DNA of 64,000 bases from Arthrobacter sp. SLBN-83. GTDB taxonomy: Bacteria; Actinomycetota; Actinomycetes; Actinomycetales; Micrococcaceae. Position numbers and translations under genes: made by a program. The notes under the pieces are model-generated. The model was not told the DNA's origin. It saw nothing but the letters and a program-made list of their open reading frames with translations, and searched no databases. Positions 44,274 to 57,098 of this stretch are shown piece after piece. The stretch's first letter is position 1. Every line of letters begins with the position of its first letter. Location of the stretch: positions 4,154,001 to 4,218,000 of the forward strand of contig NZ_VFMX01000001.1 of NCBI RefSeq assembly GCF_006715285.1, written 5' to 3'.

Positions 44274-46199
44274 CTAGTCCCGCCGTTCTTCATCCGCAAA
44301 GGAATCCGCGTTGACGTGGTGTTCCACTGCGTCCTGGTCGTCCACGGCGTCCTCATTGCCGGCCTCGTCCACGGCTGCTGAGCCGGGCTCAAGCTCGTCG
44401 TGTTCCACTGAGTCCTGGTCCGACTCGGCGTCGTCGGAAACGAAGTAGTCGGCATCCTGGTCGTCGATGCTGCCGTCCTGGACAGCCTTCGCTTCAGTGG
44501 CGCGCGGGTTCCCAGTTCCAGCGGCTTCCGGGGACGCTGCCGTAGTTTCGGGGCCGGTTACAGCTCCGGAGGCCTTGGAAGCACGGTCCAGCATCCGGCG
44601 GCGCTCAGCCTCTTCCCGGGCCTCTTCTTCCTCGTCCCAACCGAGGTCGATGATCTCCGGCTCCTCATCCATACCTTGGCCCAGGGCGTTTTCCGCCACT
44701 ACGGCCTGCCGGCTCCACTTCTGCGACTCTTCGTCGCGCCCCACCGCTGCCAGTGCTTCCGCATAGGCACGGAAGAGACGCGGGCTGTAGGAGAACGCAC
44801 GGTTGATGTCCAGCTGCGGGATCTCAAGCTCCGCCACTGCCGCATCCAGCTGGCCGAGGTCGGTCCGGGCGCCGGCGGCAACAATGGCCAGTTCGACCTT
44901 GCCCGGAGCGTCCAGATCCTGGGCTTCCTCGGAGCGGGCAACGTCAAGGGCGCGGTCGGGCCGGCCCAGGCCACGTTCGCAGTCGGCCATCACGGGCAGG
45001 TGCACGTTGGAGCCGCTGATGCGCCGGAAGGTGCGGAACTCGCGGAGCGCCTCGCCGTAGTGGCCGGCAGCGTAAGCCGTCAGGCCAACGGCTTCGCGCA
45101 CAGCTGCGAGCCTTCCGCCGCGGCGGCTGGCCGCAAGGGCGTGCTGGAACGCCAGCTCGGGCTCATCGTCAATCAGGCGGCCGGCCATGACCAAGTGGCG
45201 GGCCACCCACTCCGAGCTCTTGGACTCGAGGGTCTTGATCTGGTGCTGCGTGGCGCGGTCAAGCTCCTTGCCCGTGACGTCCTCGTCGATTTCGGGTGAG
45301 CGTTCCCGGTCCGGGCGGTTGGCGCTGCGAAGGTCAGCGGCGTTGGGCACGCGCACCGGGCGTTCCTCTTGGCGGTCGCGGCCGAAGCTGCGGGGGCCGG
45401 AGTCACGGGGGCCTGCGCCGCGGCCGGACTCAGCACGGGGGGCGTCGCCACCGTCGAAGCTGCGGGGCGCACGTTCCTGCCGGTCGCCAAACGGCTTGCG
45501 GTTGTCGCCACCGAAACCACGCCGGTCACCCTCACCATCGCGGCGCGGACGATCACCAAACGGCTTACGGTCCCGGTCACCGAAGGGTTTGCGGTCCCGG
45601 TCACCGAACTGACGGCGCTCACCCTCACCCTCACGGCGCGGACGATCACCGTAAGGCTTACGGTCGCGATCGCCGAACTGACGGCGCTCACCCTCACCCT
45701 CACGACGGGGACGATCACCGTAAGGCTTACGGTCGCGATCGCCGAACTGACGGCGCTCACCCTCACCCTCACGGCGCGGACGATCACCGTAAGGCTTACG
45801 ATCACGGTCGCCGAACTGACGGCGCTCACCCTCACCCTCACGGCGCGGACGATCACCAAACGGCTTACGATCACGGTCACCAGCACCGCCGAAACCACGC
45901 CGGTCACCCTCACCATCACGACGCGGACGATCACCAAACGGCTTACGATCACGGTCACCAGCACCACCGAAACCACGCCGGTCACCCTCACCATCACGAC
46001 GCGGACGATCACCAAACGGCTTACGATCACGGTCACCGTAGGATTTACGCTCCCCGCCTCCGGTGGCTCCGCCGCGGGAGAAGTTGTTGCCGTCACGGTC
46101 GGACCGCGACCTGAAGCCGCGGGGCTCACCGCCGGAATTGTTGTTGCCGCGGAACGCGCCGCGGTCATTGCCGCGGTTGCCACCGTTGTGCTCGGCCAT
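44274..46199 (-). CDS. tetratricopeptide-type protein with a repetitive Arg/Asp/Gly-rich N-terminus
   Basis: A 641-residue protein in two parts. Residues 1 to about 300 are intrinsically disordered, dominated by DRxRKPxGDRPRR-type repeats of 23-26 residues and Gly/Arg tracts. Residues about 320-520 are alpha-helical and TPR-like (AFQHALAASRRGGRLAAVREAVGLTAYAAGHYGEALREFRTF), followed by an acidic tail. AGGAGG precedes ATG 46199. The position matches Rv1691 (a TPR protein) in M. tuberculosis, but the repetitive head is lineage-specific. Arg/Gly/Asp-rich tails often bind RNA or drive condensation, which is only a suggestion here. Confidence 0.83.
   Translation of the reverse strand: MAEHNGGNRGNDRGAFRGNNNSGGEPRGFRSRSDRDGNNFSRGGATGGGERKSYGDRDRKPFGDRPRRDGEGDRRGFGGAGDRDRKPFGDRPRRDGEGDRRGFGGAGDRDRKPFGDRPRREGEGERRQFGDRDRKPYGDRPRREGEGERRQFGDRDRKPYGDRPRREGEGERRQFGDRDRKPYGDRPRREGEGERRQFGDRDRKPFGDRDRKPFGDRPRRDGEGDRRGFGGDNRKPFGDRQERAPRSFDGGDAPRAESGRGAGPRDSGPRSFGRDRQEERPVRVPNAADLRSANRPDRERSPEIDEDVTGKELDRATQHQIKTLESKSSEWVARHLVMAGRLIDDEPELAFQHALAASRRGGRLAAVREAVGLTAYAAGHYGEALREFRTFRRISGSNVHLPVMADCERGLGRPDRALDVARSEEAQDLDAPGKVELAIVAAGARTDLGQLDAAVAELEIPQLDINRAFSYSPRLFRAYAEALAAVGRDEESQKWSRQAVVAENALGQGMDEEPEIIDLGWDEEEEAREEAERRRMLDRASKASGAVTGPETTAASPEAAGTGNPRATEAKAVQDGSIDDQDADYFVSDDAESDQDSVEHDELEPGSAAVDEAGNEDAVDDQDAVEHHVNADSFADEERRD
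45507..46037 (-). repeat. tandem 69/78-bp coding repeats in the TPR gene
   Basis: Seven units of a GDRDRKP(F/Y)GDRPRR(D/E)GEG(D/E)RR core, spanning residues 55-231. In order there are two of 26 residues, four of 23, one partial and one of 25, with degenerate copies beyond. Two or three flavours differ in FGGA versus QF endings. The near-identity at DNA level implies recent copy-number change. Confidence 0.9.
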
Positions 46200-46641
46200 A
46201 TGGATTCCTCCTGTTGTGAGCCGACCACTGGCGCAACTGCAGCCGCTCGTTTCGTTTCCTACGCAACCCGAAATCAAGCGCTTCGAAGTCCGTACATCTT
46301 CATCAATTCTAGTGGAGCCGAGAAAATCCCCGGCACGGTGGGAGCCCTGGCAGCAGTATCGTGGCCATGTTCACACGAGGCCCCGTCCCCTCTCCCCGGA
46401 CGCCCGCTCTGATCCTGCAGCTTTTCTTACGATGCCCGCTCACATCCGGCACGTTCCCTCCCGATGCCCGCTCACTTGCTGCAGGGTTCCCTGGAGGGGC
46501 CGCGGATTTGCCTCAAGAAGGACGTGAGCGAGGATTCCTGCCCTTGGTGTCAGAGGTGAGCTGGGGTCGGTTGTTTACCTGCCGTAGGTGAGCGGGGGTT
46601 TTGGGGGCGTCCCTGGTACTCGTTGTGGTTGTTAAATGTGG
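46200..46641. other. intergenic region between the TPR gene and the rRNA operon end
   Basis: About 440 bp without a credible gene. It contains the TPR-gene promoter (minus strand; TAGAAT near 46308-46313 is a possible -10 with no clear -35), a triplicate 32-bp tandem repeat at 46399-46494 and two oppositely oriented AGGTGAGC(T/G)GGGG words at 46555-46565 and 46586-46596. Open frames here have no conservation or ribosome sites. Confidence 0.6.
46399..46494. repeat. three 32-bp tandem repeats (GAtGCCCGCTcac type)
   Basis: Units begin at 46399, 46431 and 46463, exactly 32 bp apart. Each opens with GA(C/T)GCCCGCT; the second and third continue CACAT/CACTT and end near TTCCCT. The array is imperfect, noncoding and lies in the TPR upstream region. 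It resembles intergenic dispersed repeats of Arthrobacter, a point I cannot check here. Confidence 0.6.
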
Positions 46642-46670
46642 GAGGCCCCAACCGTGGTGGTTGGGGCCTC
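46642..46670 (-). terminator. terminator hairpin after the 5S rRNA gene
   Basis: A 12-bp stem (46642-46653 with 46659-46670) with loop GTGGT, about 15 nt past the 5S gene on the minus strand. The transcript end is T-poor (CCCACATTTAAC). Confidence 0.85.
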
Positions 46671-46684
46671 GACCAGTAATTATG

Positions 46685-46802
46685 TTCCGGCGGTGACCTA
46701 CTCTCCCACACCCTCCCGGGTGCAGTACCATCGGCGCTGTGGGTCTTAGCTTCCGGGTTCGGAATGGGACCGGGCGTTTCCCCCACGCTATGACCGCCGT
46801 AA
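46685..46802 (-). rRNA. rrf: 5S ribosomal RNA
   Basis: The reverse complement begins TTACGGCGGTCATAGCGTGG, contains CCCATTCCGAACCCGGAAG and ends GGTCACCGCCGGAA, with closing complementary ends GGCGGT/ACCGCC. Boundaries are judged by eye to within a few bases. It is the last gene of the operon. Confidence 0.94.
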
Positions 46803-46990
46803 CCCTTTCACCCGCTCCCCCTCAAAAAGTGCCGGGGGTGGGAAAACCAGTGGTTACAACATTGTCCGTGTTCTTGGACTGGTGGTGTTGTTATTCAGTT
46901 GGTTGGTTCCTGCCAGACAAGCCCGTGTTCGGGGTTGTTGGTTGGGAACCACATAGTGGACGCAAGCAGAATATGTATGTTTCTGTGTGG
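46803..46990 (-). other. 23S-5S internal transcribed spacer
   Basis: 188 nt without a tRNA. On the plus strand 46934-46960 reads GTTGTTGGTTGGGAACCACATAGTGGA, the complement of the flank before the 23S gene, so it forms the 3' side of the pre-23S processing stem. Confidence 0.75.
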
Positions 46991-50111
<3,121 letters not shown>

Positions 50112-50236
50112 CCACAAAGATCAAAAACAAGCTCACTCGAGAGAACCACAGAAACTGTCCCGCACACCCAAAAGGCACACGAACCAGATCCAGGTTCTAA
50201 TATCTTGGAAATTGCTTCTTATACAAGATGCTCGCG

Positions 50237-50263
50237 TCCACTATGTAGTTCTCAAACAACAAC
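50237..50263 (-). promoter_or_regulatory. pre-23S processing stem, 5' arm with boxA-like word
   Basis: Transcript sense reads GTTGTTGTTTGAGAACTACATAGTGGA. It pairs with 46934-46960 in 24 of 27 positions plus one G-U, forming the stem that RNase III would cut around the 23S rRNA. The GTTTGAGAACT portion also occurs before the 16S gene (52314-52335). Confidence 0.8.
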
Positions 50264-50486
50264 CCCACACCACACACCCCACACACAAACATGTGCGGGA
50301 CGTCGCGGCAGGGAAACCAGAAACAAACAAAACCCACCCGGCAACCCCCACAAACGCAGAGCCACCACATGGTCCTGTTGCCTCAGGACCCAACAGTGTG
50401 CCAAACACTACCCAGGACAACCCGGTCCGGCCGCTTTCCAGAACAACAACCCCACGAAGGAGAAGGTTCGTACTCACTGAACGGTC

Positions 50487-50495
50487 CGTGCCACC
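50487..50495 (-). promoter_or_regulatory. pre-16S processing stem arm in the spacer
   Basis: In the transcript GGTGGCACG pairs (one G-U) with CGTGCCGCC at 52253-52261 in the leader, enclosing the 16S rRNA in an RNase III substrate. Confidence 0.6.
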
Positions 50496-50622
50496 AGGCA
50501 CCTATTTGTTGATATTCCACCCTTGAGCACCCGCCACGGAACATTCGTCCGTGCAACGGGCCTTTACTCCTGACAACCCCACACCACCAACATGCGTTGA
50601 GCGGGTGGTTGTTGTAGGTGCT

Positions 50623-52152
<1,530 letters not shown>

Positions 52153-52407
52153 GTAAAACAAAAACAGACACAACCAAAACCACCGGAAATAACGGCGACA
52201 AAGGCTGCACAAAATTTGAAACCAGCTAAAAACACCAAACCAATACCACAGGGGCGGCACGATTCGGCACAATCAACCAATTACATACATAATCGGTATC
52301 AACAAACTTGGCACACTATTGAGTTCTCAAACAACAGACACATTTCGAATACTCGCCGGAAAAATTCAAAGAATTTCTATTCCGCATTTCTTCGCTGCGA
52401 TGTTTTT
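52153..52407 (-). other. rRNA operon leader
   Basis: 255 nt of AT-rich leader between the putative promoter and 16S. It has an antiterminator-like GTTTGAGAACTCAATAGTG word (minus strand, 52314-52335) and the pre-16S stem arm at 52253-52261. No coding sequence is seen. Confidence 0.7.
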
Positions 52408-52437
52408 ATCTTATTTCATTCATATTCACTTTTGCAA
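52408..52437 (-). promoter_or_regulatory. candidate rRNA operon promoter
   Basis: On the minus strand TTGCAA (-35, 52432-52437), an 18-nt spacer and TAAGAT (-10, 52408-52413), about 255 nt before the 16S gene. Upstream is AT-rich. Other promoters in the leader are possible. Confidence 0.55.
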
Positions 52438-52491
52438 ATCCGGTGATTTTCCCGGAATTCACTCGGTGGAATGAATCCGCCCAGCAGAATA

Positions 52492-52538
52492 AGAAGCAAT
52501 TTCTCCAAGTCCGCGTGATCCGCGGCAAGAATTGCTTC
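52492..52538. repeat. inverted repeat GAAGCAATT/AATTGCTTC upstream of the rRNA promoter
   Basis: GAAGCAATT (52492-52500) and AATTGCTTC (52530-52538) enclose about 29 nt with a small inner CGCG pair. It lies between the tyrS terminator and the rRNA promoter candidate, so it may be an extra terminator or an rRNA-promoter upstream element. Confidence 0.45.
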
Positions 52539-52590
52539 TCATTAGTTGGGGGTTTGTCACCATTCAGCGGCGGCGACTCAGAAAACAATA

Positions 52591-52633
52591 CACGCCCCCC
52601 AGCGGCCGTGCAAATCGGCTGCCGAAGGGCGTG
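52591..52633 (-). terminator. terminator hairpin of tyrS
   Basis: Arms CACGCCC and GGGCGTG (52591-52597 with 52627-52633) with an imperfect inner stem. On the minus strand T-rich TATTGTTTTC follows, 20 nt past the tyrS stop. Confidence 0.7.
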
Positions 52634-52652
52634 CATGCAGGTGTGGAAGGTG

Positions 52653-53966
52653 CTAGGGAACCAGCACTTCAACAGTGGCCAGGTTCTTCTTGCCGCGGCG
52701 CAACAACAGGTACTGGCCGTGCAGAAGTTCGTCTTCGGAAATCACGGCTTCAGGATCGGACACCTTCTCGTTGTTCACGTAGGCGCCGCCCTCCCCCACC
52801 GTCCGGCGGGCAGCCGACTTGCTTTCGGAAAGCCCGGACGCCACCAGCAGGTCCACGATCCCCATTTCATCCACCTGAACGGTGGCAGTGGGAAGTTCGG
52901 AAGTAGCGGCCTGGAGGGTTGCTTTGTCCAGCGCGGCCAGGTCCCCGTTGCCGAACAAAGCTGCCGAGGCGGCAATCACCTTCTCGGTGGCTTCCACGCC
53001 GTGCACCAGCGAGGTCACTTCGAAAGCGAGCTTCCGCTGTCCTTCGCGGGCGAAGGGGCGCTCGGCCACAGACACGGCGATCTCTTCGATCTGGGCACGC
53101 GTCAGGAAGGTGAACACCTTGAGCCGGTCCACCACGTCGGCATCCGCCGTGTTGAGCCAGAACTGGTAGAACGCGTAGGGGCTGCACATGCCGGCGTCGA
53201 GCCAAATGGCGTTGCCCTCGCTCTTGCCGAACTTGGTTCCGTCAGAGTTGGTGATCAGCGGGGTTCCCAGTGCGTGGACGCTCTTGCCCTCCACCTTGCG
53301 GATCAACTCCGTACCGCTGGTCAGGTTTCCCCACTGGTCCGAACCGCCGGTCTGCAGCACGCAGCCGTAGTCGCGGTAGAGCTGCAGGTAGTCCATGCCC
53401 TGGAGGATCTGGTAGCTGAACTCCGTGTAGCTGATGCCCTCGTCGGAGTTCAGGCGGGACGCCACCGCGTCCTTGCGCAGCATGGTGCCCACGCGGAAGT
53501 GCTTGCCCACTTCACGCAGGAAGTCGATGGCGCTCAGTGGTGCAGTCCAGTCCAGGTTGTTCACCATCCGGGCAGCGTTGTCTCCCTCAAAGCTGAGGAA
53601 GCGCTGAACCTGGGCCTGGAGGTAGCCAACCCACTCCGCCACCGTGTCCTTGGTGTTCAACGTGCGTTCCGCCGTCGGACGCGGGTCCCCGATCATGCCG
53701 GTGGAGCCGCCCACCAGTCCCAGCGGCTTGTGGCCGGCCAGCTGGAGCCGCCGCATGACCAGCAACTGGACCAGGTTGCCCAGGTGAAGGCTCGGCGCGG
53801 TGGGATCGAAGCCGCAATAGTAGGTGACCGGCCCGTTGGCGAGGAGCTTTTCCAGCTCTGCTTCGTCGGTGGAGACATGGACCAGCCCACGCCACTTCAG
53901 TTCCTGCCAAACGTTGGCAAAAGTGGGGTCGTTGCGCTGCGGTTCGAGGTTGTTCAGTTCTGGCAC
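52653..53966 (-). CDS. tyrS: tyrosyl-tRNA synthetase
   Basis: Charges tRNA-Tyr. The 437-residue class Ic synthetase has the HIGH-type PSLHLGN motif, the TyrS KMSKS-type KFGKS loop and the C-terminal S4 tRNA-binding domain (VDLLVASGLSESKSAARRTV). GTG 53966 gives PELNNLEPQRNDPTFANVW, as in relatives; AGGAA is only about 3 nt upstream, slightly close. In the M. tuberculosis layout tyrS is followed by the TPR/HAD/tlyA genes; here the rRNA operon lies in between. Confidence 0.95.
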   Translation of the reverse strand: MPELNNLEPQRNDPTFANVWQELKWRGLVHVSTDEAELEKLLANGPVTYYCGFDPTAPSLHLGNLVQLLVMRRLQLAGHKPLGLVGGSTGMIGDPRPTAERTLNTKDTVAEWVGYLQAQVQRFLSFEGDNAARMVNNLDWTAPLSAIDFLREVGKHFRVGTMLRKDAVASRLNSDEGISYTEFSYQILQGMDYLQLYRDYGCVLQTGGSDQWGNLTSGTELIRKVEGKSVHALGTPLITNSDGTKFGKSEGNAIWLDAGMCSPYAFYQFWLNTADADVVDRLKVFTFLTRAQIEEIAVSVAERPFAREGQRKLAFEVTSLVHGVEATEKVIAASAALFGNGDLAALDKATLQAATSELPTATVQVDEMGIVDLLVASGLSESKSAARRTVGEGGAYVNNEKVSDPEAVISEDELLHGQYLLLRRGKKNLATVEVLVP

Positions 53967-54000
53967 GCTTCCTAAGTTAGCAGTAACGCCGAAGGCGCTG

Positions 54001-56229
54001 TCAGCCGGCAATCCCCGCAGGTACCGGCTGGGACGCAATCAGCCGCAACCGCTGTGTAGCGCGGGTCATGGCGACGTAGAGGTCCCCCACCTTGCCGTGT
54101 TCGTGGTTGAGCATCGCTGACGGTTCCAGCACCACCACGCCGTCGAACTCCAGGCCCTTCGCCTCACGGGGGCTGATCACCACGATGTCCTGCTCGTAGC
54201 TGCCGGCCCCGGTCCCGATCCGACGCCCGTACACGGCACGCAGTGCGGCCGTGGCCTGGGGCAGGAGGTCACCGTCGGCAATCACGGCGAGCAGGCCGCC
54301 GTCGAGCGCTTCAAGCTCTTCCGGAAGCACCTCGACGAGCCGGTCCACCACGGCACCGGTGGAAACTTCGTCGATGATGGGCTCCCAGCGCCCTTCCCGG
54401 ACAGCCTTGGGGGCGGAAACCACCAGCCCGGCGGCGTTGGCCATCCGGACAGCCGCCTCGGCGATCTGAGACGGCGTGCGGTAGTTGACCGTCAGCTCCT
54501 CCAGCTGCCAACGGTCGCCGAACATCGGAGCCAGCGCGCCCTGCCAGGAATTGGCTCCAGCAACTGAGCTGGTCTGGGCAATGTCACCGACGATAGTGAA
54601 GGACTTCAGCGGGCAGCGGCGCACCAGCAGCCGCCACTGCATGGGCGACAGCTCCTGGGCCTCATCCACCACAATGTGGCCGAAGGCCCAGGTACGGTCA
54701 CTGGTTGCCCGCTCTGCCGCGGTCTGCCGGGCTTCCTGCTCCCGGTTCTGCTCAGCCAGCTCTTCGGCGGACATAAGGGGGTCCACCCCGGCGGCTTCCA
54801 TGTTGACCAGGGTCTGCTTGGCGTTGGCCAGGTCCCGGGCACGGTCGTGCTCCTGCTGCGCCAGCCCGCGCCCGGCCGCAGGGTCCAGCTCGCCGAGCAG
54901 TTCAGCGGCCTCGTCCAGCAGCGGCACGTCAGACTCTGTCCAAGGTGCATCGGCTGGGCGCTGCAGCAGCGCGCGCTCGGCCGGGCTCAGGTTGGGGGTG
55001 CAGAACTCCAGGATTTCCGGCTTGCTGAACAGATCGGAGATGAGCTTCTCCGGCGTCATGGGCATCCAGCACAGGTTCAGGGCAATCCGCACGTCCCGGG
55101 CGGTGCGGACGTCCTCGGCAAGGTAGGAGCGGTCCGCGTTGTTGCCGATGTTGGCGGCCTCAACGAGCTCGGTCATCTGTTCCGTCAGCTCGCGCAACAG
55201 GATCTTCACGAACGTCACGCGGGCCTCGTTGTACGGCTTCCCGGTGGCGCGGGCACGTTCCCGCGCACGGCGGACCTGCCGGGGCGTCAGGGTGAGCTTG
55301 CGTCCGTCCACCTCGAGGATCCGGTTCTGCGGTGGCACGCGCATGCGATTGGACACGGCGTTGGCCACGATGGCAGCCATGTCCAATCGGCCCTTGATGG
55401 CGGCAACGTCCGCGTTTGTTTCGGGCACCGCGTTGATGCCCGGCATCAGGCGGCCCAGGCTCGCCATGACCACGCCGGTCTCGCCGAGCGAGGGCAGCAC
55501 CCGTTCGATGTACTTCATGAACGACGACGACGGGCCCACCAGCAGCACGCCTGCACTCTTGAGGCGGTCACGGTGGGTGTAGAGCAGGTAAGCGGCGCGG
55601 TGCAGGGCCACGGCGGTCTTGCCCGTGCCCGGCCCGCCCTGAACCACTACGGCCCCGGAGATCGAAGACCGGATGATGCGGTCCTGCTCGGACTGGATGG
55701 TGCTGACGATGTCCGACATGCGGCCCGTCCGCTTGGAGTTCAGCGCAGCCAGCAGGGCGCCTTCGCCCTGGAGGGTATCGGCGTCCGTGAGCATGGAGGC
55801 GTCCAGCACATCGTCTTCGATGGCCTTGACGTCGCGTCCCTGCAGGATCAGGTGCCGGCGGCGGCGCACGCCCTGCCGGTCAAATGCGGTGGCCTGGTAG
55901 AAGTGCCCGGCCTCGGGGGCGCGCCAGTCCACCATCAACCGCTGCAGGTCCTCGGTGGTGAGCCCGATGCGGCCGATGTACTGCGCTTCCCCGGAGTCCA
56001 GGTCCAGGCGGCCGAAGACCAGCCGGTCATCCACCGCGTCCAGCTGTGCCAAACGGTCCTCATACAGTGCGGCGAACGCGTCACGTTCCGAAACGTTCTG
56101 CATGGTGCCCACGGCTCCGGCATGACGGACCTGCGCCAGTTGGCGGCGCTTTTCCTCCCGGAGTTCCTCCAGCCGGGCGTACAGGCCGGCCACATACTCC
56201 CGTTCGTGGGCCAATTCGGCGTCGAGCAT
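54001..56229 (-). CDS. helD: HelD-type UvrD/Rep-like helicase (RNA polymerase recycling factor)
   Basis: A 742-residue superfamily 1 motor of the actinobacterial HelD class, which pushes into RNA polymerase and frees stalled complexes; some relatives confer rifampicin tolerance. The N-terminal residues 1-70 form the antiparallel coiled-coil arm thought to enter the secondary channel. The Walker A is GGPGTGKTAVALHRAAYL, Walker B HIVVDEAQELS, and motif III/VI-like segments are NYRTPSQIAEAAV and DLYVAMTRATQRL. No ribosome-site-strong start is visible but ATG 56229 begins the conserved N-terminus. It is downstream of mpg with 51 nt. Confidence 0.9.
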   Translation of the reverse strand: MLDAELAHEREYVAGLYARLEELREEKRRQLAQVRHAGAVGTMQNVSERDAFAALYEDRLAQLDAVDDRLVFGRLDLDSGEAQYIGRIGLTTEDLQRLMVDWRAPEAGHFYQATAFDRQGVRRRRHLILQGRDVKAIEDDVLDASMLTDADTLQGEGALLAALNSKRTGRMSDIVSTIQSEQDRIIRSSISGAVVVQGGPGTGKTAVALHRAAYLLYTHRDRLKSAGVLLVGPSSSFMKYIERVLPSLGETGVVMASLGRLMPGINAVPETNADVAAIKGRLDMAAIVANAVSNRMRVPPQNRILEVDGRKLTLTPRQVRRARERARATGKPYNEARVTFVKILLRELTEQMTELVEAANIGNNADRSYLAEDVRTARDVRIALNLCWMPMTPEKLISDLFSKPEILEFCTPNLSPAERALLQRPADAPWTESDVPLLDEAAELLGELDPAAGRGLAQQEHDRARDLANAKQTLVNMEAAGVDPLMSAEELAEQNREQEARQTAAERATSDRTWAFGHIVVDEAQELSPMQWRLLVRRCPLKSFTIVGDIAQTSSVAGANSWQGALAPMFGDRWQLEELTVNYRTPSQIAEAAVRMANAAGLVVSAPKAVREGRWEPIIDEVSTGAVVDRLVEVLPEELEALDGGLLAVIADGDLLPQATAALRAVYGRRIGTGAGSYEQDIVVISPREAKGLEFDGVVVLEPSAMLNHEHGKVGDLYVAMTRATQRLRLIASQPVPAGIAG

Positions 56230-56280
56230 TAACGTTCCCCTATCGCGAAAGACAGACCGTCCATTCTACTACCATTTCGA

Positions 56281-56970
56281 TTAACGCTTGTGAAACGTTG
56301 CACCGGGCGGCGCCGTTGCGGGTCGCTTCCGGTTCCGTGGCTTCGCCGCTTTGTACTGGGAGACCGTGGGGTTGCCGGTGAGCCAGAACCGCCAGGCGTA
56401 CTCGTCCGATCCTCCGGCTCCTGCCACGCCCACCCGGGGGCCGGAACTGACGGGACCGGCGGGACCGGACGGAAGCACCAGCTCGAACGGTGGAGCCAGC
56501 GCATCCCGGCCGCTGTCCGCCGTCGTCAATCCCAGCGCTTTGGCGAGACGGGCGGGGCCGCTGGCAAGGTCGGCGGGGCTTTTCGACGTGGGCCGGCGCA
56601 GTTGCGCCAGTTCCAGCCCGTCCACGACTTCCCCAGCCCGGAGCAGCAGGGCGGACGCGAATCCTGCCGGACCGCAGACGATGTTCGTGCAGTGGTGCAT
56701 TCCGTACGTGAAGTAGACGTAGAGGTGCCCGGCGGGGCCGAACATGGGGGCGTTGCGGGGTGTCGGACCGCGGTAGGTGTGTGAGCCGGGATCCGGATGC
56801 AGGGAGTCCTCGGGTCCCATGTAGGCCTCCACCTCCGTGAGCCGGATGGACACGGCGCCGTCGCGCGACTCGTGGGTCAGCACGGCACCCAGCAGCTGCG
56901 GGGCGAGCTCACGGGCGTCCGCAGACAGGAAGTCCCGCAGCCGTTCCGCGCCCAAAGTGCTTTCGTTCAT
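56281..56970 (-). CDS. mpg: 3-methyladenine DNA glycosylase (MPG/AAG type)
   Basis: Removes alkylated purines from DNA. The 229-residue protein has the catalytic Glu in LTEVEAYMGPEDS, the PRNAPMFG loop, HLYVYFTYGMHHCTNIV, and the LLLRAGEV segment. The C-terminus has a Pro/Gly/Arg-rich tail. In M. tuberculosis the homologue (Rv1688) also neighbours tyrS. It is divergent from the ada-alkA gene. Confidence 0.93.
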   Translation of the reverse strand: MNESTLGAERLRDFLSADARELAPQLLGAVLTHESRDGAVSIRLTEVEAYMGPEDSLHPDPGSHTYRGPTPRNAPMFGPAGHLYVYFTYGMHHCTNIVCGPAGFASALLLRAGEVVDGLELAQLRRPTSKSPADLASGPARLAKALGLTTADSGRDALAPPFELVLPSGPAGPVSSGPRVGVAGAGGSDEYAWRFWLTGNPTVSQYKAAKPRNRKRPATAPPGATFHKR

Positions 56971-57098
56971 TGCTTGACCTTACCCAGATGTTGCCGATTT
57001 CATCCCCGTTGAAGCGCGGCCCGGCGGAGTTATGCCCCCTCCACGGCCATGTCCGATTTCCGCTAGTAGCAGTGGGCCCGGGCTGGCAGGATTGAGGA

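Noticed and set aside
45507..46037. Possible CRISPR array in the regular repeats
   Set aside because: The units are contiguous and code in frame without variable spacers, and there are no cas genes.
45369..46412. 347-codon plus-strand frame over the TPR gene repeats
   Set aside because: The Thr/Ile-rich repeats are simply the antisense of the GDRDRKP repeats; the minus-strand gene has a good ribosome site.
46361..46591. 76-codon plus-strand frame before the rRNA operon
   Set aside because: No ribosome site, lies on the tandem repeat, and has no sensible composition.
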